From: Pteria penguin
Lineage: Eukaryota > Mollusca > Bivalvia > Pterioida > Pteriidae
DNA length: 64,000 nucleotides
Direction: 5' to 3'
NCBI GenBank assembly: GCA_035048485.1
Contig: CM068581.1
Location: 7,267,430 to 7,331,429, forward strand
Made by a program: the position numbers and the translations under genes. Under the pieces are notes generated by a model that ran no database searches, had not been told where the DNA came from, and saw nothing but the letters and a program-made list of their open reading frames with translations. Below are positions 32,751 through 41,875 of the stretch, piece after piece (the first letter of the stretch is position 1; each line of letters opens with the position of its first letter).

Positions 32751-33061
32751 AAATTCGACTGATACACATTGAGTGACTTCTCTACCGAAGTAGAAGGCAC
32801 TAACAAAGTCTGAGCGACTACTTTAGGCTTCTGCTGATACTGCTGTTGCTGTGTTGTAGATGTGGTAGACGGCCTTAGCTGTACTGTAGTAGTAGTAGTA
32901 GTAGTAGTAGTAGACGGCATTAGCTGTAAACTTTCCATAAATTCCGACTTCTTTGCCGAAGTAGATGGCATCAGTAAAGTATGCATCTGCGGGATAACTT
33001 TAGACTCCTGCTGCTGCTGTTGCTGCGGTACTGTATTACTAGTAGACGACATCGTCGGCAA
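32738..33061 (-). CDS. Polinton minus-strand low-complexity protein (N-terminal part)
   Basis: ATG at 33061 gives a 107-codon frame rich in Gln, Thr, Ser and Pro, with runs of Q and T encoded by CAG/ACT-type triplet repeats and a duplicated phrase (TLLMPSTSAKK and TLLVPSTSVEK). The frame ends a few codons into the 3' end of the nested LINE, so the true C-terminus has been displaced, perhaps to 31237-31049. Nothing indicates function; such repeats can also arise without selection. Confidence 0.35.
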   Translation of the reverse strand: MPTMSSTSNTVPQQQQQQESKVIPQMHTLLMPSTSAKKSEFMESLQLMPSTTTTTTTTTVQLRPSTTSTTQQQQYQQKPKVVAQTLLVPSTSVEKSLNVYQSNFAIV

Positions 33062-33482
33062 AGTCGGTGTGATATTTTGCTAGATCGCCATCGTCGTTTG
33101 ACTCCTTGGCGGTATTCTCCTCCTCTGTCATTAACATCTCCAGCTTGGCGGTATTCTCCTCCTGTCATTAACATCTGCAGTAAACATTCGAATTTAGATG
33201 TTTCCATCATGGCGTCTTGGATTAGACTGATGCACTATGGAATACGCGCTCGTGCTGTAAATTATGACGTCATTTTATCGTTGGCATATAACTGAACATT
33301 TAAACTGCACGATAATCTCAATGATCATTAGGTATAAATCAATTCGAATATAGCATATAACGTATAGATCTTTGAATCGATGGCGATGGAATACGCACAC
33401 ACGCTGCGAATTAAGACGTCATCCCTGTCCGGGCTGCATTTTCCTCGTTCGCTATTGATTTTTTTTTATAAAGAACAACACC

Positions 33483-33980
33483 ATGGAGCAGATTGCAAAT
33501 CGATCGAGAGCAGTGGCACAGAATCAAAGAGTGAAAGCGCTAGAGCTAGTGCAGATTGCCGACATACTAGATGAGATAGCGGGGGAAATGGAGAACAAGA
33601 AGAATATGTTAGCTCAGAAAAGGAAAAGAGAACAGCTAGAAGAAAAGATAGGAGACGTAGATGAAAGACGGGTAGTGGAAGTCGTAAGATGTCCGAACGG
33701 ATTGTGGAGGCCCAATCAACATCACGGGCCTCCGAACTACACGCTACCCCCTCCACCACCACCAGTAGTAGAAGACTGGGAAGCGGAAATTCGGAGTGAT
33801 CCAGAACCTCCATTCCGGCCTGATTTGTTTCAATCAAGCCCCCGTCCTCTAGCAGCATTTTCCCGTGCTGCTAGGACACGGGCACGCTCCTGTCCGGCGT
33901 GTGGCTCCCGCAATTGCGGGACCACTGAGTTCTTTTTAAGAACTAAAAAACGGCCCCTTATGGGGCCACCATATCTTTAG
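33483..33980 (+). CDS. Polinton right-end protein, unidentified (165 aa)
   Basis: ATG 33483 follows TATAAAG (33467-33473), too close to be its TATA box. Residues 1-65 form an amphipathic, probably coiled-coil helix (LVQIADILDEIAGEMENKK, then a KRKREQLEEK stretch). Residues 84-100 are proline-rich (YTLPPPPPPVV). The end has a CPACGSRNC knuckle at about 138-146 and a basic tail. The last 12 codons lie in the terminal inverted repeat and run through the histone-like stem-loop, so the natural end of the gene is doubtful. No family recognised; position and intact frame argue for a real accessory gene. Confidence 0.5.
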   Translation: MEQIANRSRAVAQNQRVKALELVQIADILDEIAGEMENKKNMLAQKRKREQLEEKIGDVDERRVVEVVRCPNGLWRPNQHHGPPNYTLPPPPPPVVEDWEAEIRSDPEPPFRPDLFQSSPRPLAAFSRAARTRARSCPACGSRNCGTTEFFLRTKKRPLMGPPYL

Positions 33981-34508
33981 AAAAGTAGCCAAATGGCTGA
34001 TGTAACACTACAGAACATAAAATGAAAAGTAACTGGAGGGCTGCTTATGCAATAACAAAAACACGATAAGTCTTATTTTATTATTGTTCTGTTTTTATAT
34101 GATTTATTTCAATACAACTAAATACATGTATATCACTCAATGTCAATTCAATGCCAACATAGCACGTGCGCAAGGTCACTTCAATGTCGACATGGCACGT
34201 GCGCTCCCGCCAAGGGCTTTTCGCACCAAGGGCAAATCGATGACGTCGTAGCACGTGCGCTCCCGCGCTTTCGATTTCTTCTTGATGTTTTGCTCTTGAT
34301 CAAGGTCAACATTCACCTACTATAACACGTTTCATTTATTCTGTACTCTTCTAGAACTCTATTTATACACTTGATGCACTTCAATCAAGGTCAAATACAA
34401 GGTCAAACTCAAGGGCACCTTCAAACAAGGGCAATTCAAGGTCAACTGAAGGGCAAATTAGGTCCTACTATAGTACATTTTTGTAATAGCGGGACGCGGT
34501 ACACTACT
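33945..34508 (-). repeat. Polinton right terminal inverted repeat
   Basis: Inverted counterpart of 21139-21808. It contains the C-terminal codons of the 33483-33980 reading frame, a stem-loop at 33952-33967, fewer 56-bp units, and three exact TCAAGGTCA words (34300, 34385, 34436). Confidence 0.88.
33952..33971 (+). terminator. Histone-type 3' end stem-loop (right terminal repeat)
   Basis: AAAAACGGCCCCTTATGGGGCC with flank ACCA gives a perfect 6-bp stem and a 4-nt loop, then ATATCTTTAGAAAAG. It is the inverted counterpart of 21788-21807; stem bases differ but pairing is kept. Two other palindromes precede it, CCCGCAATTGCGGG (33909-33922) and GTTCTTTTTAAGAAC (about 33929-33943). The 33483-33980 reading frame has its stop nine bases past the hairpin. 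Confidence 0.6.
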
Positions 34509-34514
34509 CGCATG
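34509..34514 (+). repeat. Polinton target-site duplication, right (CGCATG)
   Basis: Matches 21133-21138; 6 bp is the length expected for Polinton integration. Confidence 0.85.
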
Positions 34515-34622
34515 CCGCCCTTTCAATTTCGTCTCTGATAAATTGATACATAAAGCGTAAGATCATGGAAATGACAATAGTCTCGTTGACACTGTAGCAC
34601 AATCTTAACATATCTCGTCTAG

Positions 34623-34835
34623 GAATATCGGTATGGGAGTGTCGTCGTTGTCCGCTCGTATAGGAGGTATGTTTGTACCACAGATATTGGAGCTTAAGAC
34701 TATCTGGGCGCCTCTACCATTCCTGGTGTTTGGCATACTGAGCTGTGTAGGGGGTGTGCTAGCTATTTTGCTGCCAGAGACGGCAGGTCGACCGTTACCA
34801 CAGACTATAGAGGATGTTACTCACCCTGTACTTCA
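34623..34835 (+). CDS. SLC22 exon 8 (TM11-TM12 and C-terminal signature)
   Basis: After acceptor CGTCTAG, 213 nt encode NIGMGVSSLSARIGGMFVPQ, a last helix, and LPETAGRPLPQTIEDV, which is diagnostic for SLC22 proteins. Donor CA/GTATGT at 34836. Phase matches exon 9. Confidence 0.9.
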
Positions 34836-36459
34836 GTATGTCAAAATATCTAATCTCTTTTTGCATGCCAATTAATCAAACGGCTGTCTTCTTTTAAATT
34901 ACTAACCTAATATTGTTTTAAAAAATAAAGATTTATAACAGATCATTCTATAAACAAATTAAATCAAGAATTTCTGAAAGAAATATGCATTTACATTATT
35001 TGCATTGATTAATAATTGAATGAAATCTTATCTGCTGTGTGTAAATCGTAAAGATTCACGGGGGCCTGAAATTATGTTACTAATATTTTCATAATATCCC
35101 TAAAAGAAATAAAATAAATACATACATTAAAATATAAATAAAAAAGAGATAAAAAAAAGTAAAATAAATAAATGGAAATAATATCTAAAAATCATGGACA
35201 GTGATATTTTAATAGCTTACAACCCTGCCGTTTTCTATTCGTGTTTCATAAAAAGAGAGAAGGGAAGACACTGATTCTGGTATAAAATAACTCTCGAGCG
35301 TTTGCAGACAAATGTGGACGAAATAACTATTAATCAGTCTAATCCGACTAAGTTTAAATTAATCCTTCCCAATTTGCAAAAAGAAGAAGAAGAGGGAGAA
35401 ACCACTCTAATTAAACAGTCTGGGAGATGAATTCATATTAGTGTTTAATTTGTTTTCAAATCCCTTACATATCATTGTTATTGCATTTGTATATACCGTG
35501 TTTTGACAATTATATCTAAAGAAGTTTGCACCAAGTAGCTACGATCTTGACATCTCTGAAACGTGTTGACACAATATCCTCGTAAATATCCAGTCTGGTA
35601 ACAGTCTGGCAAGCACTGTTTGTTACCATAATTTCACTTTGGAATAAGTCACCCAACTTGTTTTGCAATAATTTGATTGCAAAACGGGTTTTATTGCAAA
35701 ACGGATTTTATTGCAAAACGGATTATAACAAAGCACTACATGGAATGTACAATCTGACTGACTAAGAACCAAGATTTGCTCGAGACTGGAAAAGAGGGAA
35801 ATTCAGAGAAATTCAAATTCCACAATGGCAACCTCATAGTCATGAACTTGGTTTTCAGTTGAAATAAGGGGGTGTTTTTTTTTTTTTTGGCAAATCAGGT
35901 CAAAATACAAAATGATTTAAACTCAATCGTATAAGATTGACACAGTTACTTGTACGCTAATAAAGCCTCAATGTCTGTGATTTCTATGAATTATTAAGTT
36001 TTTTATAGCATAAATACCACTTACATAACTTAAGGCCCTTGCGTATAGATCTTATCTGGGAGTAACCCTAATTTCTCATGAACCTTTCCAGTACCCATCT
36101 TAAATGAATGCAATGCATACTTTATTTCTTGTATGCAACCAAGTTATGACATCCAATCAGTTTCATAATATCAAAGAAGATCCATTCTATTGTGAGATTA
36201 TTTAACATTCAACCAATTAATGACATTCACTTCAACTGCTCTGTCAATTTTCGTACATCTATTTCGAAGAAAATGATGCACTACTGCCATTTAAGCAGAG
36301 TTTAACAAATTTTGGGATTTAAAAAAGTTACATAGTTCTATGCTAAACCTTCAAATTCGTTTGAAGCTAAGTTAATGAAGTTGTACATTAATTTTACATT
36401 TCACTTGGCTTGTACTATACTTCTGTTTAATATAAACTGAATAAAATGTTTGATTCCAG
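34836..36459. other. SLC22 intron 8, no gene seen
   Basis: AT-rich intron. A short triple repeat TTATTGCAAAACGG (35660-35725) and an A-rich segment (35100-35200) are the only structures noticed. Confidence 0.6.
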
Positions 36460-36553
36460 CCACACAGATGACAATCTACAGGATGCAGTAGTACATGAGA
36501 ATGAACACCACTTAGCATTATTAATCCATGTAGTTAGAAACAAAAGTATATAA
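36460..36553 (+). CDS. SLC22 exon 9 (C-terminal tail)
   Basis: Acceptor GATTCCAG at 36459 opens a frame in the phase required by exon 8. It encodes a 31-residue polar tail (HTDDNLQDAVVHENEHH) ending at TAA 36551-36553. Tails are poorly conserved in this family, so the call rests on splice phase and position. The tyrosine-recombinase retroelement starts only 174 bp downstream. Confidence 0.55.
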
Positions 36554-36727
36554 ACACAAAAACCTCATACAATATGTGGTCAAATGTGAAAAAGGTAGAT
36601 ATGATTCAAACAAGTTATAAATTCCACAATGGGTGAAGAAAGCCTAAAACTGAAAATTCTACTGGGCAAACCACACGTGGAGAAGAAGTAAAATGGAGGA
36701 TAATATGGTGATTCCGGTACTAAGTAA

Positions 36728-36895
36728 AAATATAATTTCATACGTTTAAGCAAAGCGCATTAGAATGAAATTATTTTCTCCTGTATTGGGCCTCGTATGA
36801 TAAACGGAGGTCGTTTTCCCGCCTTTTTGGTTAAGGAGTGTTCGATTTGTTCATGAGGTATCATTCGACACGCAAACGCCGACCTGTAAACAGCT
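36728..36895 (+). repeat. Split direct repeat A1
   Basis: Begins AAATATAATTTCATACG and ends GTAAACAGCT; repeated at 40837-41005 with one extra T. The gag reading frame begins immediately after it. Confidence 0.93.
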
Positions 36896-36900
36896 GTGCT

Positions 36901-37638
36901 ATGTCTACTAATCAGAGTTTCAATGAAGACGATGTTTCTCTAAGAGACATATTTAACCTCGTCAAACAACAAGGAGCTTCACTACAAAATTTGGATTGTA
37001 AGTTTACTAGTGAACTTTCGACGCTCAAACATGAGGTTAGTGGGTCTTCTCAGGCGGTGAAAAAGTTAGAGTCTGAATCCTTGTTTAAGTGGAAATTTGA
37101 AGGCAATAGAGTCCAGCACAAATTTAACCTTGAACTTACAGACGATTTGAAACAAATTTCATGGGCGGTGGAGAATTCTAAATCGTCATATGCTAGTGAG
37201 TTGTTAGTTGCGGCTTTGAAAAAGGTAAATCAACGAAACAAACTTATTAAAATTGCCGATAGCAGTGAAGGAGGGTGGGAGACTGTGAGACAGTACGAGT
37301 CTAACCCTATCGCCAGCGATTCAGAAGATGAAAGTAGAATCATCAAGGCTGAAAACAGAGCTATTCGTAAGCGAAAACAATCTCAAGATGTCAAAAAATC
37401 TACAAAGAAGGGCAAATCTATTGATAAAGAGAGTGCAGTTTCTACTCATCCTGTATACATGCCTATGCAGCCCTTTCTCGGGCCTCGTCCATGGTTCAGT
37501 GAACACCGGGAATTTAACGGCGGCTTTGGACATGGCTACCCCAAGCAGAGAGGAGCATGCTTCGGTTGCGGGTCGTTCCAGCATTGGAGGAGTTCCTGTC
37601 CTTACAACCAAAAGTCAGCCACTAAATCCAAAGAATGA
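36901..37638 (+). CDS. Gag-like protein with one zinc knuckle
   Basis: ATG 36901 (MSTNQSFNEDD) lies six bases after A1 and is the best start; the frame is open from 36838 but that part is repeat. The protein of 245 aa has helical segments in its first half, a basic linker (IRKRKQSQDVKKSTKKGK), and a retroviral-type knuckle CFGCGSFQHWRSSC (C-x2-C-x4-H-x4-C) at about residues 220-233. It would package element RNA. The RT frame overlaps its 3' end in the +1 frame, so RT is probably made by frameshifting or by its own start. Confidence 0.85.
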   Translation: MSTNQSFNEDDVSLRDIFNLVKQQGASLQNLDCKFTSELSTLKHEVSGSSQAVKKLESESLFKWKFEGNRVQHKFNLELTDDLKQISWAVENSKSSYASELLVAALKKVNQRNKLIKIADSSEGGWETVRQYESNPIASDSEDESRIIKAENRAIRKRKQSQDVKKSTKKGKSIDKESAVSTHPVYMPMQPFLGPRPWFSEHREFNGGFGHGYPKQRGACFGCGSFQHWRSSCPYNQKSATKSKE

Positions 37639-39634
37639 GTTAAAAGATGAGTATTTAGAGCTTTCACATATTATTCCTTTGACAACAAGTTATTTTGAAT
37701 ATGAACAAGGGATAGCTCAAATCATTGTGAAAGGCCGTTTAAAGTCATGTTTACCTTTTTGGAAAAAGATAGGTGCCTGTGAATTTATTTTGGACATTAT
37801 TGAAAATGGTTATAAAATACCCTTTTATTCCACACCGGAGTCTGTTGTTTTGAAAAATAACAAATCAGCCTTTGATAATTCGTCTTTTGTTACAGATGCC
37901 ATTAATGATCTTTTGATCCGTGGTCTAGTGGTAGAGTGTTCGAACACTCCCTGGGTTGTGAATCCCTTGACTGTCTCAGTACAGAGTAATGGGAAAAAGA
38001 GATTGATTTTAGACTTGAGACATGTCAATAAACATCTTTGGAAACAAAAAGTTCATTTTGATGATATTAAGATCGCTATGCAGTATATAACAAAAGATTC
38101 TTATATGTTTAAATTTGACCTACATTCTGCATATCATCATGTAGATATTTTTGATGACCATTGTACATTTTTAGGTTTTTCGTGGAAATTTGGTGAACAT
38201 GTTAAGTACTTTGTGTTCAAAGTTTTACCTTTCGGCTTAAATTCTGCATGTTACCTGTTCACAAAATTAACTCGCCCTCTTTTAAAGAAATGGCGTAGTG
38301 AGGGTAAACAGGTATTGATGTACCTTGACGACGGCTTAGCTGTGGATCAATGTTTTGATCAGTGTGTGCGCATGTCAGCTGACATGAAAAATGACTTGTT
38401 AAAGTCTGGATTTGTACCTAAAACAGAGAAGTCTCTTTGGTTTCCGTTAAAACAAATGATTTTTCTAGGGTTTTTTATTGATACTGAAAAAGAAATATTG
38501 CAGATTACAGATGCAAGAATGGAGAAATTAGATCTCACATTAGAATCTATACAAGAAGATTGTTTACAGAACAATCCTATTCATGTGAGGAGAGTGGCCG
38601 GTTTGGTTGGCCAGATTATTTCTATGCATTATGTTTTGGGAAATATAGTATATTTGATGACAAAGGCAATTTCTATAGATGTGCAGAGAGCGATATCTTG
38701 GAGATCGAGAATCATGCTTAGTGAGCAAAGTGTTCGCATGATTGATTTTTGGAAATCAAATGTAAAAGTTCTTAATCAGAGGAAATTTATTTCAGATTTT
38801 GCAAGTAATGTCATTGTGTACAGTGATGCAAGTAGCACCGGTTACGGTGGCTATGTTGTTGACACTCCCTACAGTATTGTACATGGGATGTAGTCGGAAA
38901 GTGAAAGTGCATTGAGCTCCACTTGGAGAGAACTTTCAGCAGTGTATAGAGTGCTCTCGTCTTTAGAAACCTCATTTGTTAACAAGAATGTTAAATGGTT
39001 TTCAGATAACCAGAATGTTATCAGTATTATTAGAAAAGGAAGTATGAAATTTCATCTGTTAGAAATTGCCTTGTCTATATTTAAGATATGTTTTTCATCT
39101 AGAATTAAATTAGAAATTGAATGGGTACCACGTACCTTGAATACCCAAGCAGAGTTTCTGAGTAAAATTGTTGATATGGATGATTGGGCTGTTTCTTCAG
39201 AAATTTTTGAGTATTTGGATTACATTTGGGGTCCACATGAAATTGACTTTTTTGCAAATGAAAAGAATAATAAATTACCAATTTTTTATTCTAGATTTTG
39301 GACACCTTTGTCTATTGGCATTGATGCATTTACAGTGAGTTGGGGTGGGGTAAACGGTTGGTTTGTTCCACCAATCCCCATCATATCCAAAGTTATTAAA
39401 TATATGATGCAATGTAAGAGTTACGGAACTTTGGTTATACCTGCTTGGTATTCGGCTAGTTATTGGCCTTTGCTTTGTGATGAAAGAGGAAACTTTGACA
39501 AAGCTATTGTTAGTTTTGTAGATTTACCTGTTAACAAAGAATATTATATTTCAGGTAGATTTTCAAAAATATTTGGACGTTCAGATTTGCCATTTCGCAT
39601 GTTAGCGATTAGATTAGATTATTCGCTGTTTTGA
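37611..39634 (+). pseudogene. DIRS-order reverse transcriptase-RNase H, one in-frame stop
   Basis: The frame (open from 37328, following gag from about 37611) shows RT motifs FDLHSAYHH (about 38116), VLPFGLNSACYLF (38224) and the catalytic YLDDG (38321). RNase H residues are in YSDASSTGYGG (38819), STWREL (38918) and FSDNQN (39000). A C-terminal region starting near WGPHEIDFF (39229) is a module common in this order. TAG at 38891-38893 cuts the frame after VHGM, where relatives have Trp; the same frame then continues intact to TGA 39634. Apart from that single change the protein is full length, about 670 codons. Confidence 0.9.
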
Positions 39635-39660
39635 TAAGAATATTAATGTCATGTTTACAA

Positions 39661-40665
39661 ATGTTTTTGCAGGAGTTTAAAAATGACATTGAGACGCTCC
39701 CTGAGGCCTTAGTTGAGAAAATTCAAGTGCTCTCTGATCTCCAATTTGAAAGTCGGTCATCCGCAACCATTAGAGGCTATTTTTATGCATTCAAGAGATG
39801 GAAGTCATGGGCCGTTGCTCATGGCTTACTAGAGGAAGAAATTCTCCCAGCTAAGGCCTTTCATGTGGCGCTTTACCTTGCCAGTTTGACACAGTCAAGT
39901 CGATCACCCAGTCTAGTAGTGAATGCGTATTATGCATTAAAGTGGATTCATAATCTCGTGTGTGTTACATCTCCGATGGATTATGATCTTGTGAAAAATA
40001 CGCTTGAAGGAGCTAGAAGGCGTCTTAGTGTACCGATCAACAAAAAAGACCGGATCACTCCAGAAATGTTGGATAAAATGTACGACACATTCAACATTGA
40101 TTGTGATTTGTATAAACAAAGAACGATAACTTTATGTTTAATTTGTTATGCTGGGTTTTTCCGTATTAGTGAATTATTAAACTTAAAGAAGGGGGATATA
40201 AGAATTTTTGATACCCATATGGAGGTGTTTGTTGAGAAAAGCAAGACAGATATATACAGAGACGGAAGTTGGGTCATTATTGCTCGAACTAATACCAAGC
40301 TCTGTCCAGTTACAAATTTTGAGAGATATTCGCAATATGCATGTTTTGATTCAGATGAAATTTATGTATTTCAAAACTTAATGAAGCGTGGCAATATCTT
40401 TTGTTTTAGAAATACAAACAAACCTTTGACTTATTCTAGAGCTAGAGATTTATTTATTGAAGCATTTTCCCCCATTGTTTCAGATATTAGTAAATTTGGA
40501 TTGCATAGTCTTAGATCTGGGGGCGCCACAGTAGCTGCTAATAGTGGTGTTCCAGATAGACTGTTTAAACGTCACGGTCGATGGCGATCTGAGAATGCAA
40601 AGGACGGGTATATTAAAGATAGTTTATCCAAGCGACTTTCCGTTTCCAAAAACCTTTTCATATAA
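39661..40665 (+). CDS. Tyrosine recombinase of the Ngaro/PAT-like element
   Basis: The frame is open from 39631, overlapping the RT stop by 4 bp; ATG 39661 (MFLQEFKNDIETL) is the likely start, giving 334 aa. It has an N-terminal SAM-like core-binding domain (residues about 20-110) and a catalytic domain with the first Arg in GFFRISELL (about 171), the HSLR box (GLHSLRSGG, about 279), HGRW (about 301) and the nucleophile Tyr in DGYI (about 311). It would integrate a circular cDNA. No lesions, so this enzyme could be functional. Confidence 0.92.
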   Translation: MFLQEFKNDIETLPEALVEKIQVLSDLQFESRSSATIRGYFYAFKRWKSWAVAHGLLEEEILPAKAFHVALYLASLTQSSRSPSLVVNAYYALKWIHNLVCVTSPMDYDLVKNTLEGARRRLSVPINKKDRITPEMLDKMYDTFNIDCDLYKQRTITLCLICYAGFFRISELLNLKKGDIRIFDTHMEVFVEKSKTDIYRDGSWVIIARTNTKLCPVTNFERYSQYACFDSDEIYVFQNLMKRGNIFCFRNTNKPLTYSRARDLFIEAFSPIVSDISKFGLHSLRSGGATVAANSGVPDRLFKRHGRWRSENAKDGYIKDSLSKRLSVSKNLFI

Positions 40666-40754
40666 TGGGAATGATTTCATTTATAGAAATTTCTGCGTAT
40701 AAAGATCTATATTTTGTTTACATAATGACATCATCCCGTTCTTTGGGTTTCGAG

Positions 40755-40838
40755 CTCGTGGCAGCGTTTCCGCGTGCTTGCTAACTTAGTATTTGTAGTT
40801 GTGTTTTGTTTATCATAGAGGTGTGTTGTACAGGAGAA
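40755..40838 (+). repeat. Split direct repeat B1
   Basis: 84 bp beginning CTCGTGGCAGCGTTTCCGCG; identical in length to B2 at 41169-41252. Confidence 0.93.
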
Positions 40839-41005
40839 ATATAATTTCATACGTTTAAGCAAAGCGCATTAGAATGAAATTATTTTCTCCTGTATTGGGC
40901 CTCGTATGATAAACGGAGGTCGTTTTTCCCGCCTTTTTGGTTAAGGAGTGTTCGATTTGTTCATGAGGTATCATTCGACACGCAAACGCCGACCTGTAAA
41001 CAGCT
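40837..41005 (+). repeat. Split direct repeat A2
   Basis: Copy of A1, directly adjoining B1. Confidence 0.93.
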
Positions 41006-41168
41006 AAATTTTTGAATACTGATTAAGGGGTGATATGGTATGGGTGGTTGACTTGCTGTTGTAATTATTAAGTATCTAGGTAGATTAGATTGAAAGAGAG
41101 ATGGTGATGAATGATGTTAATTTATGAATATAGAAGAAAAATGAGATGTGTTATCTGATTAAATAGCA

Positions 41169-41252
41169 CTCGTGGCAGCGTTTCCGCGTGCTTGCTAACT
41201 TAGTATTTGTAGTTGTGTTTTGTTTATCATAGAGGTGTGTTGTACAGGAGAA
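41169..41252 (+). repeat. Split direct repeat B2 (3' terminus)
   Basis: Copy of B1 ending CAGGAGAA; marks the right end of the element. Confidence 0.93.
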
Positions 41253-41389
41253 CGACGGTTAATTAATATTCACTGTAACTAAACTAGAGCTTTAGATTGA
41301 TACGAAAGCTTTAGGACCTTGATTTTAAACTGTAAGAAATAAACATGTCTATGATATATATATTCTTCGTGAGTAGATCATTATCACGG

Positions 41390-41560
41390 GGTTTTTCTTT
41401 TTGCCCGGATCGATAGATCAAGGGCATAATGTTTTCGTCCCGTCTATCTGTCTGTTTGTCTATTGTCAATTATAACCTTGGGCATAACTTTTGAACCGTG
41501 ATGGATAGAGACTTCATATTTCACATATGTCGATATTTTACTTTGTGGCGTTTACCCATG
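41390..41560 (+). repeat. Short dispersed repeat, CTGTCTGT-type
   Basis: GGGCATAATGTTTTCGTCCC, TCTATCTGTCTGTTTGTCTA and ACCTTGGGCATAACTTTTGA form a block resembling non-autonomous repeats of molluscs. No coding. Borders unknown. Confidence 0.35.
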
Positions 41561-41694
41561 AACCTGTTAGAAATGAATTAAATATCTCTAGATAGAAAGA
41601 GATAGTGTAGTCACATTTGTAGAGAAATTTCTGTTTTTTCTTGTTGGTTTTGGTCGGATAATTGATTTTGTTATGCAATACCTTGGATAAAATA

Positions 41695-41875
41695 ATGATT
41701 TACCTACATGTAGCTAATAAATTGTATGTTTACCTACATGTAGATGATAAATAAGAGATTTACCTATATGTAGATTAATAGATCATAGGTTTACCTGAGT
41801 GTAGATAATAAATTATAGATTTACCCGAATGTAGATAATAAATCATAAGTTTACCTACATATAGATAACAGATGA
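41695..41875. repeat. 36-bp tandem repeat, about five units
   Basis: GTTTACCTACATGTAGATRATAAAT recurs about every 36 bp with substitutions. Confidence 0.75.

Larger units (their letters stand above)
21139..34508 (+). mobile_element. Polinton/Maverick element, 13.4 kb, decayed and nested with other transposons
   Basis: The element starts AGTAGTGTACCGCGTCCCGC and ends with its exact reverse complement, flanked by CGCATG at 21133-21138 and 34509-34514. Long inverted repeats, AG...CT termini and a 6-bp duplication are the Polinton hallmark. The contents agree: protein-primed DNA polymerase B, a packaging ATPase and a retroviral-type integrase, all damaged. Without the nested Penelope-like element, its deletion derivative and the LINE, the length is about 10 kb. 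That is shorter than usual, and major and minor capsid and protease genes were not recognised. Gene order: minus-strand small gene, polymerase, ATPase, basic protein, integrase, minus-strand gene split by a LINE, right-end gene. It occupies intron 7 of the SLC22 gene in the same orientation. Confidence 0.93.
36728..41252 (+). mobile_element. Ngaro/PAT-like tyrosine-recombinase retrotransposon with split direct repeats
   Basis: Layout is A1 (36728-36895), gag, RT-RNase H, tyrosine recombinase, B1 (40755-40838), A2 (40837-41005), a 163-bp spacer and B2 (41169-41252). A1 and A2 are about 99 percent identical, as are B1 and B2, and B1 abuts A2. This A1-ORFs-B1A2-B2 arrangement is diagnostic of PAT/Ngaro-type members of the DIRS order, which insert via a circular intermediate and make no target duplication. 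All three ORFs are nearly intact (one stop), so the copy is young. It sits 174 bp beyond the last SLC22 exon. Confidence 0.93.
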
